Shown in pieces: positions 21,326 through 30,583 of a stretch of 64,000 bases of DNA; within the stretch, counting starts at the first letter, position 1, and each line of letters opens with the position of its first letter. The notes under the pieces were generated by a model. That model saw only the letters and a list, made by a program, of their open reading frames with translations. It was not told the origin of the DNA and ran no database searches. A program made the translations under genes and the position numbers. The DNA comes from Planctomycetota bacterium (lineage in GTDB: Bacteria; Planctomycetota; OFTM77): contig JAJDCO010000128.1 of the NCBI GenBank assembly GCA_029260795.1, forward strand, positions 1-64,000, given 5' to 3'.

Positions 21326-24300
21326 TCAGTCTTCGCGAACGTTGCGATTCTGCCTGCGGATTCGGTCCCGCGCCTCGAGGCTCGCCGTCGAGCGGGCCGA
21401 GGAGGAAGCCCGTGCGGCACTCCTTGCGCGAGCCAAGCGACTCGTGTCGGTGGAGCGACGCTCAGCGCGACGTCCGATTTCCTTTCCGGGCTTCGGCTGC
21501 GCCTCATCCGCCTCTTCGACGCAGTCTTCCTCGACTTCCTCTTCGTCGTCGCAGCTCTCGTCGCGCTCTTCGCAATCGTCGTCGAGGAGCTCGAAGGCCT
21601 CAGACCAGGACTCATCGATCTCGAAGTCGTCCAGCAGGTTCTCGATCTCGATCTCGTGCCAATCGTGATCGCCGAGATCTTCGGGATGGCGGTCGAGGAT
21701 CTCCCGGATACCGGGCTGGTAAAGGGCGAGAGTTCGGTGCCAGGAAGCCATCAGGGCGTGCAGGTCTTCGGAGCGTTGGTCTCGGTAGGCTTCGAGCCAA
21801 TTGTCGTACTCGGCCACGTCCTCATCGAGGGCTTCCCGATACGAGTCGAAGTCGTCGAGAAGCTCACCCGAGAGCTCTTCGAAGGGCGGGATCAGTCGTT
21901 CGAACGCTCTCTGCCAGGCTTCCTGGAAGCGCGGCCCGGTGTCTAGCAGGTCGCCTTGCTCGAGCTGCTCGCGGAAGGAGTCACGGAGCGCCTCGAAGTC
22001 GTGGTCCAAGGCATCGAAGGAGTCTTCGAGGTCTCGCTCCAAGGAGTCGGCGAGGCGCTCGAAGGACTCGATCCAATCCTGTCGGTGGTCGTCGACATCT
22101 TCGAGCTGATCCTGCCAGTCACCGAGGCGCTCATCCCAATGATGATCGAATCGGTCCCAGGACTCTCTCAGAGAGCTCAGCTCCTCCTCGAGCCGACGGG
22201 CATTCTCCTCCTGCTGTGCGGACTGACCTTCGCCGTGCTCGTGACGAGCCTGAAACTCCTCAATGAGGCGATCCAGGTCACGGTGCTGCCGGGTCCACTC
22301 TCGCGAAAGCCGACGCTCTTCGAGACGCAGCTCGGCCTGTCGCTCACTCCAACGCCGCGCGAGCTGAGCTTGGCGACGCTGGAGATCCATCTGCTGACGC
22401 TGAGCGCGGCGCTGCGCTTCGCGCAGTCTCTGGTTCACGCGTCGCCAGGCGTCGCGCTGGAGCTTCGACAGGCGGCCGCGATCGAGCTCATGCGTGCCCA
22501 GATACCTGTCCAGGTTCGTGGCCGCCGTCAAGCCGACGACGGGCAACGGTGCCTCGAACCCCACCGAACCATCCTCGAGACGAACGATCACGCGGTTGGG
22601 CTTCAGCTCGACTCGGTTGTGAGCCACCGGTCGACCATCGATCGTCACCAAGAGCTCGCCCGATTGGATCGAGACCTTGAGCACCCCTTGAGGTGTCTCG
22701 ACGTGTACGAGCCACGGGAGCTTCTCGAGCGCGTCGACGGGACGCAGGCGAGAGGGCTCGTCATTCAGCAGCTTCTCGAGGCCCGCGAGCTGAATGGGCT
22801 CGTCCAGATCGGACCACGCCTCGCCGAGCTCCTCGAAGGGGAGGACGCCGGCCGGCGCATCGTCTCCGATCCTCATGGATGCCATTGCGGCTGTATTCGC
22901 CCAAGTGATGAGTCTCGACAGACTCGAGGTGGAAGCACGGACCGGGGCGGTCGAAGCTTCCGTCTCGGGTGCGTTGAGCTCGGGCGTGGTCTCGGTGGAC
23001 GCCTCGACTGCGCTCGGCGCCTTGCCCGGGATCATCGTCGCTGCCAGGGCGATCTGAGTCGCCCAGGCGCCGAGGAACGCACACGCGACCGCGAGCGCGC
23101 GGCCCCAGCGATGGCGGCGCGATGGAACGGATTCACGGTGAGCCAACATCTCGATCCTCCTGCGAAGCTGAGAAGGCGAACGCGACCACTGAAGGAGGCG
23201 GGGACCGAGGGCGCCGGTCGGCGTGGGCGCCGGACCATCGGCATAAGAGAGCAGCGCCAGGGCGTAGCTCCGGCGTCGTCCACTCTTCAACACGACGAGC
23301 AGATCGCACGAGAGCTCGCGGAGCCGGTCGAGCTGGCGCGAGATCCACCAAGAGACGGGGTGGAACCATGCGATGGTCGTCAGCACGGCCTGGAGAACGG
23401 CGATGCGGGCATCGCCTCGCTCGAGGTGCACGAGCTCATGGCGGAGAGCCCACTCGAGCGTCGCGGCATCCGAGACCGGGCCGGCCGGCACGAGCAGCAC
23501 CGGGCGCCGTACTCCACAGCACGCGGGCGACGTGATTCGATCGCCCGTGAGCAGAGACACTCGACGTCGCAGACGGGAGCCGCGGCTCACGCGACGCCAG
23601 ATGGCGAGTACCTCGGCGTCCGACACCGGGCGACACGATCGAACGAGGCGGCTCGTCCTCACCGTGCGAATCAAGTAGCCGACCGCCACCAGCGCGAGAC
23701 CGACGAGGTAAAGGATCGCGAACGGCCCGACCACCAGCGGCCCCCACTCACTCTCTCGAGCCCCTGCCTCCGAAGAGTCAGGTCGCTCCGGCCCGTGAGA
23801 GATCGATTCGGGACCCGCACTCGCAGTCGATGTGATCGGGCCATTCGCGTTCGAAAAAACGAGAGGCAGTTCGGCGACGAGCGCCGACCCCGTTTCTTGT
23901 GGAGCGATACGATCATCTTTCCGCATCGACTCGAATCGGCGGGAAACACGGTGGCGGCGGCTCGGCCGGGCCGCGCGCGACCTTTGCCCGGGATCGACGC
24001 GCCGTGACGTCTCGCGTGAGGCGCTCGGGGCCGCGGCCCCGACCACCGGACTCGACGCGAGTCGCTGCGCCTCGATCGGAGGCGCGATCGATTCCGTCAC
24101 CGGGATCGCTTCGGAGGTCGATTCCGGTTCGGCGAAAAGGCGAGGCGTCGACTCCGGCAGCCAGTGCGAGGCGCGCCCTTGAACGACGACCTGCGCGATC
24201 GGAAGGGCGAGACAACCCAGTAGGATCACGACCAGGAGCCGATAGCTCGCCAAGGGATCCCGACGCCAGGCGAGGCGCACGAGCCAGGCGAGGCCGCCGG

Positions 24301-24355
24301 CGGCCGTCAGTCCGACGATGGTGAGAAGGACCTGCCCGAGCAGTGCTCCGCTCAT
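21326..24355 (-). CDS. M56 (BlaR1-type) membrane metallopeptidase with long charged tail
   Basis: A 1009-residue integral membrane protein. Membrane segments lie near 5-28, 36-58, 207-230 and 418-440. The zinc peptidase motif HELVH is at 306-310, with a likely third ligand Glu347 in RELSCD. BlaR1-type proteins sense an outside signal and trigger loss of the paired BlaI repressor by proteolysis. Instead of a penicillin-binding sensor, this protein has a tail from 440 to the end: about 140 linker residues, then a beta-rich segment (about 505-640), then some 300 residues rich in Glu, Asp, Arg, Trp and Gln that should form long helices or coiled coil, ending in a Cys-containing acidic stretch. 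Its start overlaps the BlaI stop by 4 bases, so regulator and peptidase are coupled. Confidence 0.88.
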   Translation of the reverse strand: MSGALLGQVLLTIVGLTAAGGLAWLVRLAWRRDPLASYRLLVVILLGCLALPIAQVVVQGRASHWLPESTPRLFAEPESTSEAIPVTESIAPPIEAQRLASSPVVGAAAPSASRETSRRVDPGQRSRAARPSRRHRVSRRFESMRKDDRIAPQETGSALVAELPLVFSNANGPITSTASAGPESISHGPERPDSSEAGARESEWGPLVVGPFAILYLVGLALVAVGYLIRTVRTSRLVRSCRPVSDAEVLAIWRRVSRGSRLRRRVSLLTGDRITSPACCGVRRPVLLVPAGPVSDAATLEWALRHELVHLERGDARIAVLQAVLTTIAWFHPVSWWISRQLDRLRELSCDLLVVLKSGRRRSYALALLSYADGPAPTPTGALGPRLLQWSRSPSQLRRRIEMLAHRESVPSRRHRWGRALAVACAFLGAWATQIALAATMIPGKAPSAVEASTETTPELNAPETEASTAPVRASTSSLSRLITWANTAAMASMRIGDDAPAGVLPFEELGEAWSDLDEPIQLAGLEKLLNDEPSRLRPVDALEKLPWLVHVETPQGVLKVSIQSGELLVTIDGRPVAHNRVELKPNRVIVRLEDGSVGFEAPLPVVGLTAATNLDRYLGTHELDRGRLSKLQRDAWRRVNQRLREAQRRAQRQQMDLQRRQAQLARRWSERQAELRLEERRLSREWTRQHRDLDRLIEEFQARHEHGEGQSAQQEENARRLEEELSSLRESWDRFDHHWDERLGDWQDQLEDVDDHRQDWIESFERLADSLERDLEDSFDALDHDFEALRDSFREQLEQGDLLDTGPRFQEAWQRAFERLIPPFEELSGELLDDFDSYREALDEDVAEYDNWLEAYRDQRSEDLHALMASWHRTLALYQPGIREILDRHPEDLGDHDWHEIEIENLLDDFEIDESWSEAFELLDDDCEERDESCDDEEEVEEDCVEEADEAQPKPGKEIGRRAERRSTDTSRLARARSAARASSSARSTASLEARDRIRRQNRNVRED

Positions 24356-24768
24356 TGTTCCGCCTCCTCGTCGTCCAGCTGGTCTTCGATCAGGTCCTTG
24401 AGGCTGGCGAGCTCGTCCCGGCTGAGGCGTTCTTGCTCGACCAGATGAAGGAGCAACGGCTGAACGTGGCCGTCGAACAGCCGCTCGACCAGGTCACCGA
24501 CCATCGAGGTCGTGACCTCCTCCTGCGATCGAACGGATCGATAGTCGAAGGCTCGGCCTGTACCGCGGCGGCACTCGACGACGCCCTTGTCGCGGAGGAT
24601 GTTGAGCATCGTCTGGACGGTGTTGTAGGCGAGGGGCTTGCGCCGCCCCTCATTCAATCCGTCGACGACCGCCCGGACGGTGAGCGGCTCGGGGGCCGCC
24701 GCCCAGACGACGCGCATCACGGCGAGCTCCAGGTTGGTGAGCAGGGTCGTTCTTCTGCGCGTGGACAT
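24352..24768 (-). CDS. BlaI/MecI/CopY-family repressor
   Basis: A 138-residue winged-helix repressor starting MSTRRRTTLLTNLE. The DNA-binding domain covers residues 12-85 (LELAVMRVVWAAAP, LTVRAVVDGLN, AYNTVQTMLNILRDKGVV); the rest is the helical dimerisation tail, ending in an acidic DEEAEQ. Such repressors are inactivated when the partner M56 protease responds to its signal. The start is fixed by a GAGGAG element 5 bases upstream; six further residues are possible in the open frame but lack such a site. Two matching inverted repeats lie 45 and 88 bases upstream and are the probable operators. Confidence 0.93.
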   Translation of the reverse strand: MSTRRRTTLLTNLELAVMRVVWAAAPEPLTVRAVVDGLNEGRRKPLAYNTVQTMLNILRDKGVVECRRGTGRAFDYRSVRSQEEVTTSMVGDLVERLFDGHVQPLLLHLVEQERLSRDELASLKDLIEDQLDDEEAEQ

Positions 24769-24812
24769 CGAGACTCCTCGCGGCACGAGCCGTCAGTCGA
24801 GCAAGGGCGAAC

Positions 24813-24871
24813 TCCTAAAAGCCTAGGAACTCCTCCGCCGAGGTCCACAGCTTTTTCCTAAAAACTTAGGA
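24813..24871 (-). promoter_or_regulatory. Two BlaI-type operator dyads upstream of the BlaI/M56 operon
   Basis: Two 16-base dyads share the layout 6-4-6: TCCTAAAAGCCTAGGA (24813-24828) and TCCTAAAAACTTAGGA (24856-24871). The second has perfect arms (TCCTAA/TTAGGA), the first one mismatch. Their centres are 43 bases apart, about four helical turns, which would place two dimers on the same face of the DNA. Location directly before the repressor gene suggests autorepression. This is inferred from position and symmetry. Confidence 0.7.
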
Positions 24872-25112
24872 GTTGACGAATTCGCGAGCTCTCGGCCCGC
24901 GCGATGAGCCTTTGCGCATTTGCGTCCCACTTCATTTGAGCACTCGTTGCCGACCGTCGCCCCAGCAGGAAACGTCCGCCCGCACGCGCACGGTCCCCCT
25001 TGAATCCCGCCGCGTACGGAGGTACTCTGCGGAAGTTCCAGGAAACTACCCAAGTATCTCCACAACTCAGCACCTCTGTGATCCGTCTCGGTTCGACGAG
25101 GAGTCGGCGGCG

Positions 25113-26195
25113 ATGGTCCGTTTCAAGTCTGTGTGTGCGATCAGTGTCCTCACCGTTCTCCTGCTCGGTGGCGCGTGCGATCCGGCTGAAGAACTGCAAG
25201 CGCAGCTCGCCTACTACGAACGCGTGGCCGCCAAGCTGCAGCTCGAGGGGACTCCCGAGACCGGATTGCAGGATCCGATCGAAGAGGCCCGACGCCTGAT
25301 GCAACAGGAGCGTCCTCGCCTCGCCGCCGGTGTTCTGCTGGCTGTCCTGGCGACCGGTGCCGATCCCGAAACGGGTCTCTCGGATCTTTCCCAGGTACTC
25401 GAGAAGCTCCAGGAGCCTGCGCTGGCGGAGGAAGCTCTTCAGCTCGCCATCCGATCCTCCGTGGACCCCGGGCGTCACTGGTGCCAGCTCGCGGAGCTCC
25501 GGATTCGCCAACGAGACTACACCGGCGCACGGAACGCGCTGCGATCCTACGAGCAGCAGCGCCCCGACAAGACCGCGCACGCCAGCTTCTTGGCCGGCCT
25601 CTCCTTCCAGAGCGAGCTTCGGCTCGAGGAGGCTCTCGAATCCTACCTCCGCTGTGGTGAGCTCGAGCCAGACAACGACCAAGTTCAGCTCAAGGTCGCG
25701 CAGGTCCATTCGTTGCTCGGAAACGAGCCGCTGGCTGCGGAGCTCCTCGAGGAGCTGCTGGGTCGTAAACCCGACTACCTGCCGGCGCTCATGGAGGCCT
25801 CTCGGCTCTATCAACGGATGGAGCGCTTCGACCGCGCGCTCGAGACCGGGCTCGCAGTTCTCGAGCAGGAGCCCGATCATCGGCGCACGCTGTTCCTCGT
25901 CTCCCAATGCTATCGTCGCACCGGCGAGCGACAGAAGGCCGAGGAGGTCTTCGCTCGATTCACACGCGCCGAAGTGCGAGCCGACTCTCAACGCCGCCAG
26001 CAGTCTCGTGAAGAGGCGATCCCCATTCTGATCGACAAGGGACGGTTCGCCTTGACCAGTGGTCGTCCTGAGGAAGCTCGCCAGGCCCTCCAGCAGGCGT
26101 TGGAGCTCGATCCGGAGCACCGGATCGCGCGACAGCTGATCCAGGAGGCGAACACCGCGTTGCGCGCTGATACCGGATCCGGCTCGAGGCGATGA
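25113..26195 (+). CDS. TPR-repeat lipoprotein
   Basis: A 360-residue protein with a lipoprotein-type leader (residues 1-22, LLLGGACDP, cysteine at the cleavage site). The rest is helical and contains several tetratricopeptide repeats, clearest at about 125-300 (ALESYLRCGELEPDN, ALETGLAVLEQEPDH, ARQALQQALELDPEH). It should serve as a protein-binding scaffold outside the cytoplasm. Start MVRFKSV follows an AGGAG element by about 8 bases; an earlier in-frame start would remove the leader from the N-terminus. The stop overlaps the next start by 4 bases (ATGA), so it is an operon with the CRTAC1-like protein, a pairing often seen in planctomycetes. Confidence 0.88.
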   Translation: MVRFKSVCAISVLTVLLLGGACDPAEELQAQLAYYERVAAKLQLEGTPETGLQDPIEEARRLMQQERPRLAAGVLLAVLATGADPETGLSDLSQVLEKLQEPALAEEALQLAIRSSVDPGRHWCQLAELRIRQRDYTGARNALRSYEQQRPDKTAHASFLAGLSFQSELRLEEALESYLRCGELEPDNDQVQLKVAQVHSLLGNEPLAAELLEELLGRKPDYLPALMEASRLYQRMERFDRALETGLAVLEQEPDHRRTLFLVSQCYRRTGERQKAEEVFARFTRAEVRADSQRRQQSREEAIPILIDKGRFALTSGRPEEARQALQQALELDPEHRIARQLIQEANTALRADTGSGSRR

Positions 26196-27937
26196 ATCGA
26201 GGCGACGGCTCTTCGCGGGACCGGCTCAGAGCCTTGCTCTTGGCAGCGACGGCTCTCGTCGCTTGTGAGAAGAAGGACGACGTCGACGAATCGGCGGAGA
26301 AGCGCTCGTCCTCCCCGACCGTCGAGGCTCCGGTCCGCTTCGTGGACGTGGCTTCCGAGGCGGGCGTGGACTTCGTACATGTGACCGGTGCGACCGGCGA
26401 GCGGATCTTGATCGAGACCATGGGCAGCGGAGCCGTCTGGTTCGATTACGACCAGGATGGAGATGCCGACCTCTACCTCGTGCAGAGCGGGCCGATACCG
26501 GGGGCACCGGCATCGCCGGCGTCGAATCGGCTCTATCGCAATGATGGCGACTGGAAGCTCGTCGACGTCACGAAGAGTGCCGGCGTGGGAGACACGGGCT
26601 ACGGCATGGGAGCGGCGGCGGCAGACTGTGACAACGACGGCGATCTCGATCTGATCGTGACGAACTTCGGACCCAACGTCTTCTTCCGCAATCGTGGCGA
26701 CGGGACCTTCGAGGATGCGACCGAGGCGGCCGGGCTCGGTGATGCGGGCTGGGGCACGAGCTGTGCCTTCCTCGACTTCGATCTCGACGGTCACCTCGAC
26801 CTGTGGGTGGTCAACTACTTGGCGCTCACGATCGAGACCCATCGGCGCTGCTTCTTCGGAAAGCATCACGTGTACTGCAGCCCCGACGAGTTTTCGGGTC
26901 AGGTCGATCGGCTGTACCGGAACCTCGGTGATGGCACGTTCGAGGACGTCACGGCCGCGGCCGGGCTCCGCATGGACGATCAAGGCAAGGGCTTGGGAGT
27001 CGTCGTCACGGACATCGATCTCGACGGCTGGCCTGACGTCTACGTTGCCAACGACCGCACACCGAACACGCTCTATCACAATCAGCAGGACGGCACGTTC
27101 CAGGAGATCGGTGAGATCTCGGGCGTCGCACGCGAGGAGGGCGGCCGCTCCGAGTCGGGCATGGGCGTCGATGCCGGCGACTTCGACGGAGACGGTGACT
27201 TCGATTTGGTCGTCACCAACTACCAGAACGAGACGAACACGCTCTATCGTACGAGCTCCGACCTGTACTTCGTGGACGTGACGACCTCGACGCGGCTGAC
27301 GGCCGCGACCTTCTACTCGCTCGGGTTCGGCGTCGACTTCTTCGACATGGACAACGACGGCTGGCTCGACCTGATGTTCGCGAACGGACATGTACTCGAC
27401 AACGCGGCGGAGACCGACGTGCGAGCCCGCTTCGCTCAAGCCGACACGTTGGTGTGGAATCGTCCCGGCCCGGGAGAGGCGCGCATCTTCATCGACGTGA
27501 CCCCGGGTGCGGGCCCCGGGCTCCAGCTCGAGCGCGTCTCGCGCGGCCTGGCGACTGCCGATGCCGATCGGGACGGGGACCTCGACCTCGTCGTGACCAA
27601 CAACGGCGGCCCGGTCACGCTCCTCCGGAACGATGGCGGATCCCGCGGGGGCTGGATCGCGATCGAACCTTGGCACCCCGAGTGGAAGCGGGTCGCGGTC
27701 GGTGCTCGTGTGGAGGTGCTCGCCGAAGGCCGCGTGCAGGTCGAAGAGCTGCGAGCCGGCTCGAGCTACCTCTGCCAGAACGAGCTACGGCTCCACTTTG
27801 GCCTGGGACAGGCCGCGGTGGTGGAGCGAGTCACGGTCCATTGGCCGGGCGGTGAATCGGTCACGACCCGGGGCCTGACGGCGGGCCGCGCCTATCGACT
27901 CACGCCCGACGGCAAGGCGAGCGCGCTCCCTCGCTGA
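26192..27937 (+). CDS. CRTAC1-like protein (FG-GAP/VCBS repeats plus ASPIC/UnbV)
   Basis: A 581-residue exported protein with a lipoprotein-like leader (ALVACEKKD near residue 28). Residues 45-480 hold repeated calcium-binding blades with the pattern D-x-D-x-DGxxD (for example DQDGDADLYLV, DNDGDLDLIVTN, DLDGHLDLWVVN, DFDGDGDFDLVVTN), giving an integrin-alpha-like propeller. The C-terminal 70 residues are the ASPIC/UnbV domain (GEARVEVLA-like, VTVHWPGGES). Such proteins are cell-surface or periplasmic binding proteins of unknown ligand. Translation is coupled to the TPR lipoprotein gene upstream, and the two products probably interact. Confidence 0.93.
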   Translation: MNRGDGSSRDRLRALLLAATALVACEKKDDVDESAEKRSSSPTVEAPVRFVDVASEAGVDFVHVTGATGERILIETMGSGAVWFDYDQDGDADLYLVQSGPIPGAPASPASNRLYRNDGDWKLVDVTKSAGVGDTGYGMGAAAADCDNDGDLDLIVTNFGPNVFFRNRGDGTFEDATEAAGLGDAGWGTSCAFLDFDLDGHLDLWVVNYLALTIETHRRCFFGKHHVYCSPDEFSGQVDRLYRNLGDGTFEDVTAAAGLRMDDQGKGLGVVVTDIDLDGWPDVYVANDRTPNTLYHNQQDGTFQEIGEISGVAREEGGRSESGMGVDAGDFDGDGDFDLVVTNYQNETNTLYRTSSDLYFVDVTTSTRLTAATFYSLGFGVDFFDMDNDGWLDLMFANGHVLDNAAETDVRARFAQADTLVWNRPGPGEARIFIDVTPGAGPGLQLERVSRGLATADADRDGDLDLVVTNNGGPVTLLRNDGGSRGGWIAIEPWHPEWKRVAVGARVEVLAEGRVQVEELRAGSSYLCQNELRLHFGLGQAAVVERVTVHWPGGESVTTRGLTAGRAYRLTPDGKASALPR

Positions 27938-27955
27938 TTCAGGCTCGGTCGTGCG

Positions 27956-28237
27956 TCAGTCCCAACGGATTCCGGCGTCCCCGAGGAATCCGTCGTCAAA
28001 GTCCTCACTCGGAGGCGGAGACGACTCGCCGACGACCGGAGTACCCTTCGTCTCCTCGAGGAGGCGGTGATACTCGAACATCGAACGATGCGAGACGCTC
28101 GGATCCACGAAGCCGCTCAGGAGGGCCCGGTCGAGCTCCACGTCGCGGAGCTCGAGGAGCAGCACGCCTTCGGGCCCCAGCAGCCGCCATGATCGCGGGG
28201 ACTGCTCGAGCTGGGTCTGATCGAACGAGGGTCTCAT
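27956..28237 (-). CDS. Hypothetical protein, 93 residues
   Basis: I do not recognise this protein. It begins MRPSFDQTQLEQ and ends with an acidic stretch and GIRWD. Third codon positions are almost all G or C and the length is typical of real small genes, so I judge it coding. A purine-rich GGAAG element precedes the start. It is convergent with the CRTAC1 gene, only 18 bases away, and divergent from the beta-helix gene. No signal peptide or membrane segment; probably cytoplasmic. Confidence 0.6.
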   Translation of the reverse strand: MRPSFDQTQLEQSPRSWRLLGPEGVLLLELRDVELDRALLSGFVDPSVSHRSMFEYHRLLEETKGTPVVGESSPPPSEDFDDGFLGDAGIRWD

Positions 28238-28493
28238 GCGCTTCCACTTCTTTCAGGACCGGGAGGCTCGCGCTCTCGATATCGTCTCGGAGCGCGGCGA
28301 GGCTTGAATCGGGCCGGGCCGGCAGCCAGCCGATGGCTTCAGGCGGAAGGCTCATAGCACGCGGTGTCGGTGAGCCCTCGAGGCACGACGGAGTGATTCG
28401 GTGGACGGGCGAAGTCGGTTTCGGTACACCTGGAGGATGCGGCTCGCCGCGGCGAGCCGAGAGAGCCCCCCCACTCCTACAACGAGCCCCCCG

Positions 28494-30203
28494 ATGCGAC
28501 TTTGCCCGGCCCTCTGGCTAGGTGTGCTCCTCGTCTGTGCGAGCACGACTCAGGCGGAAACCTGGTACGTCGACGTGAGCTCGGCCTGTCCGGGACAGGG
28601 CACTGCCGCATCGCCATTCTGCTCCATCCAGCTGGCCATTGCGGCCGCGCAGCCCGACGACGGGGTGGAGGTCGCCCCTGGGACGTACCTCGAGAACATT
28701 GACTTCCTCGGCAAGCGCATTGTGGTCCGTGCCACGACTGGCCCGAGCGGGACCCACCTCGACGGTCGACAGATCACGAGCTGCGCGACGTTCCGAAACG
28801 GTGAAGGCCCGGGCAGCGTCCTCGAGGGCTTCACGATCACCAACGGCTCGGCGCCGATGGGAGGCGGGATCTTGATCGAGAACGCCTCACCGACGATTCG
28901 GGGCAACGTCATCGCGGCCAACCGTGGCTTCGACGGAGCCGGTATCGGCGTGCAGGGCGGCGCGCCGCTGATCGACGGCAATCGGATCGAGGACAACTGG
29001 GCGATCACGGGCTCGGGCGGAGGGATCTTCAGCCGTAGCGATGCGACGGTGCGGAACAACGAGGTGCTGCGCAATCGAGCGAGCGGTTTCAGCGGCGGCG
29101 GCGGGATCGCATGTCGCGATACGGGCGCTCCGACGATCGAAGGGAATCGCATCGAGAGCAACACCGCCACCGTCGGTGCCGGTGTGCTGCTCGATCGGTG
29201 CCAGGGCGCGCTGTTCTCCAACGCGATCGCTCTCAACGTCGCCGAGATCGAAGGCGGCGGGCTCTTCATGGTCGACAACGACACCCGCGTCGTGCTGAAC
29301 ACCGTTCGCGCGAATCAGGCGGTCCGCGGAGCGGGCATCAACTGTGGCTTGGCCTGTCGCTCGATCCTGGCCGGCAACCTGATCATCCGCAACGGCAACG
29401 CGATCACCACGACTCAAGGTGGCGGCCTGCGCTCGGTCTCCGACTCGACGCCGCTCGTGCTCAACGGCACCTTCGCAAACAATGCAGCCGCCGGTGGCGG
29501 CGGCCTTTGGTCCAGCGGTGATCTCATCGTCGTGAACACGATCGTTTGGGGCAATGTGGGCGGCGAGATCCTGGTGGTCGGTGGACAGCTCTCGGTCGGC
29601 ACCTCGATCGTCGCAGGTGGCTGGCCCGGACCGAGCAACCTCGCCGCCAATCCTCGCTTCCTCGCGCCCCAACGCGACGACTACCGAATCTCTTGCAGCT
29701 CTCCGGCGCGCGAAGCCGGGGCCATCAACGCCCTGCTGCCCCCCACCGATCTCGAGGGTGACCCTCGCCTGGTCGATGGGGACTCGAACGGTGTCCCGGC
29801 CGTCGACATCGGAGCGGACGAGTTCGACTTCCTCTGGGAGCCTCTCGGGACCTTGACCGGCGGCAGCTTGCTCGCGTTCCGTACCCAAGCGCCACCTCTC
29901 GAAGTGGGCCGAGTGGCGCTCGTGTTCCTGAGCTTCGGCGATGGCACGGCCAGCGGAGGCATTCCGCTTCCAGGCGGCAAGACGCTCGGGCTCGATCCGG
30001 ACGCCCTCTTCCTGCTCGCACTCGGAGCTCCGATCAGCACTCGCTCGGCTTCGATCAAGGCCTGCCCCGGTTCGATCACCCAACCGGTGCCGATCCCGGC
30101 CAACGCTCCGGCCGGTCTTCGCCTCTACCTGGCCGGCATCCTCCTCGGCCCGAACGGCTCCGTGAGGGACGTCACGCCGACTGTGCCGGTGGTGCTGCAG
30201 TAG
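28494..30203 (+). CDS. Secreted right-handed parallel beta-helix protein
   Basis: A 569-residue protein with a Sec signal peptide (about residues 1-20, ending TTQA). From 22 to about 430 it has the repeated pattern of parallel beta-helix proteins (GGGILIENASPTIRGNVI, GAGIGVQGGAPLIDGNRI, GGGIFSRSDATVRNNEV and further turns), beginning with the WYVDVSSACPGQGTAASPF motif common in DUF1565/polymorphic outer-membrane-type helices. Residues 440-569 form a separate beta-rich C-terminal domain, which could be a cell-surface or sorting module. No catalytic residues of pectate lyase type are obvious. Likely a surface adhesin or polysaccharide-binding protein; the function is inferred from fold only. 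Confidence 0.88.
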   Translation: MRLCPALWLGVLLVCASTTQAETWYVDVSSACPGQGTAASPFCSIQLAIAAAQPDDGVEVAPGTYLENIDFLGKRIVVRATTGPSGTHLDGRQITSCATFRNGEGPGSVLEGFTITNGSAPMGGGILIENASPTIRGNVIAANRGFDGAGIGVQGGAPLIDGNRIEDNWAITGSGGGIFSRSDATVRNNEVLRNRASGFSGGGGIACRDTGAPTIEGNRIESNTATVGAGVLLDRCQGALFSNAIALNVAEIEGGGLFMVDNDTRVVLNTVRANQAVRGAGINCGLACRSILAGNLIIRNGNAITTTQGGGLRSVSDSTPLVLNGTFANNAAAGGGGLWSSGDLIVVNTIVWGNVGGEILVVGGQLSVGTSIVAGGWPGPSNLAANPRFLAPQRDDYRISCSSPAREAGAINALLPPTDLEGDPRLVDGDSNGVPAVDIGADEFDFLWEPLGTLTGGSLLAFRTQAPPLEVGRVALVFLSFGDGTASGGIPLPGGKTLGLDPDALFLLALGAPISTRSASIKACPGSITQPVPIPANAPAGLRLYLAGILLGPNGSVRDVTPTVPVVLQ

Positions 30204-30583
30204 CCGACGGCCTCGGAGGCCAGGCTTTGGCCTGGTGGGAGGTCGAACGCGTCGCCCGGTCGGGAAGCGAGGCCTGCAAGGAGCCCGGTCGGTGCGGCGC
30301 GAGAAGTGGCCACTCTCTCAGTTTGGTCGTCCGATGGCGCCTCGGCCCGACGTAGCGCGATGACAGAGACGGAGCGACGTGACGGACTCCGTTCGCGTCT
30401 CTGTCGGTTGCTTGCGGCGACCGCCGGAATTCGAGTCGTCGAAACGAGCCGCGTCCCGGACGCGCGGGCCGTCGTCCAGACGAACCGACTCGAGGCGTGC
30501 GACCTCACCCCCGAATGAATTCGGGCCTTCGAGGGGACGGTCTGGAGGCACATCGTATTGCAGCAATAGGGTAGAATCGCGCC
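30204..30583. other. Intergenic region carrying two dispersed hairpins
   Basis: No gene recognised in 380 bases. Hairpin one is at 30220-30235 (CCAGGCT/GGCCTGG arms, one mismatch), with CCTCGGAGG on its 5-prime side and GGTGGGAGGTCG on its 3-prime side. Hairpin two is at 30510-30525 (CCCGAAT/ATTCGGG around GA). The stretch before hairpin two (GTCGTCCAGACG and CGTGCGACCTC) matches the region at 35850-35884, so a longer element of at least 60 bases is shared between the two places. Confidence 0.65.
30510..30525 (+). repeat. Dispersed hairpin repeat, CCCGAAT/ATTCGGG arms
   Basis: Perfect 7-base arms, GA loop and the 3-prime flank CCTTCGAGG. It is the same hairpin as the copy at 35885-35900, including upstream sequence, and belongs with the copies at 12653, 12838, 12963, 30220, 32776 and 54318 by loop and flank. 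Confidence 0.75.

Noticed and set aside
28005-28355. Alternative minus-strand frame overlapping the 93-residue hypothetical gene
   Set aside because: Its codon use is worse than that of the gene called at 27956 and its composition is Arg/Ala-rich without a pattern.
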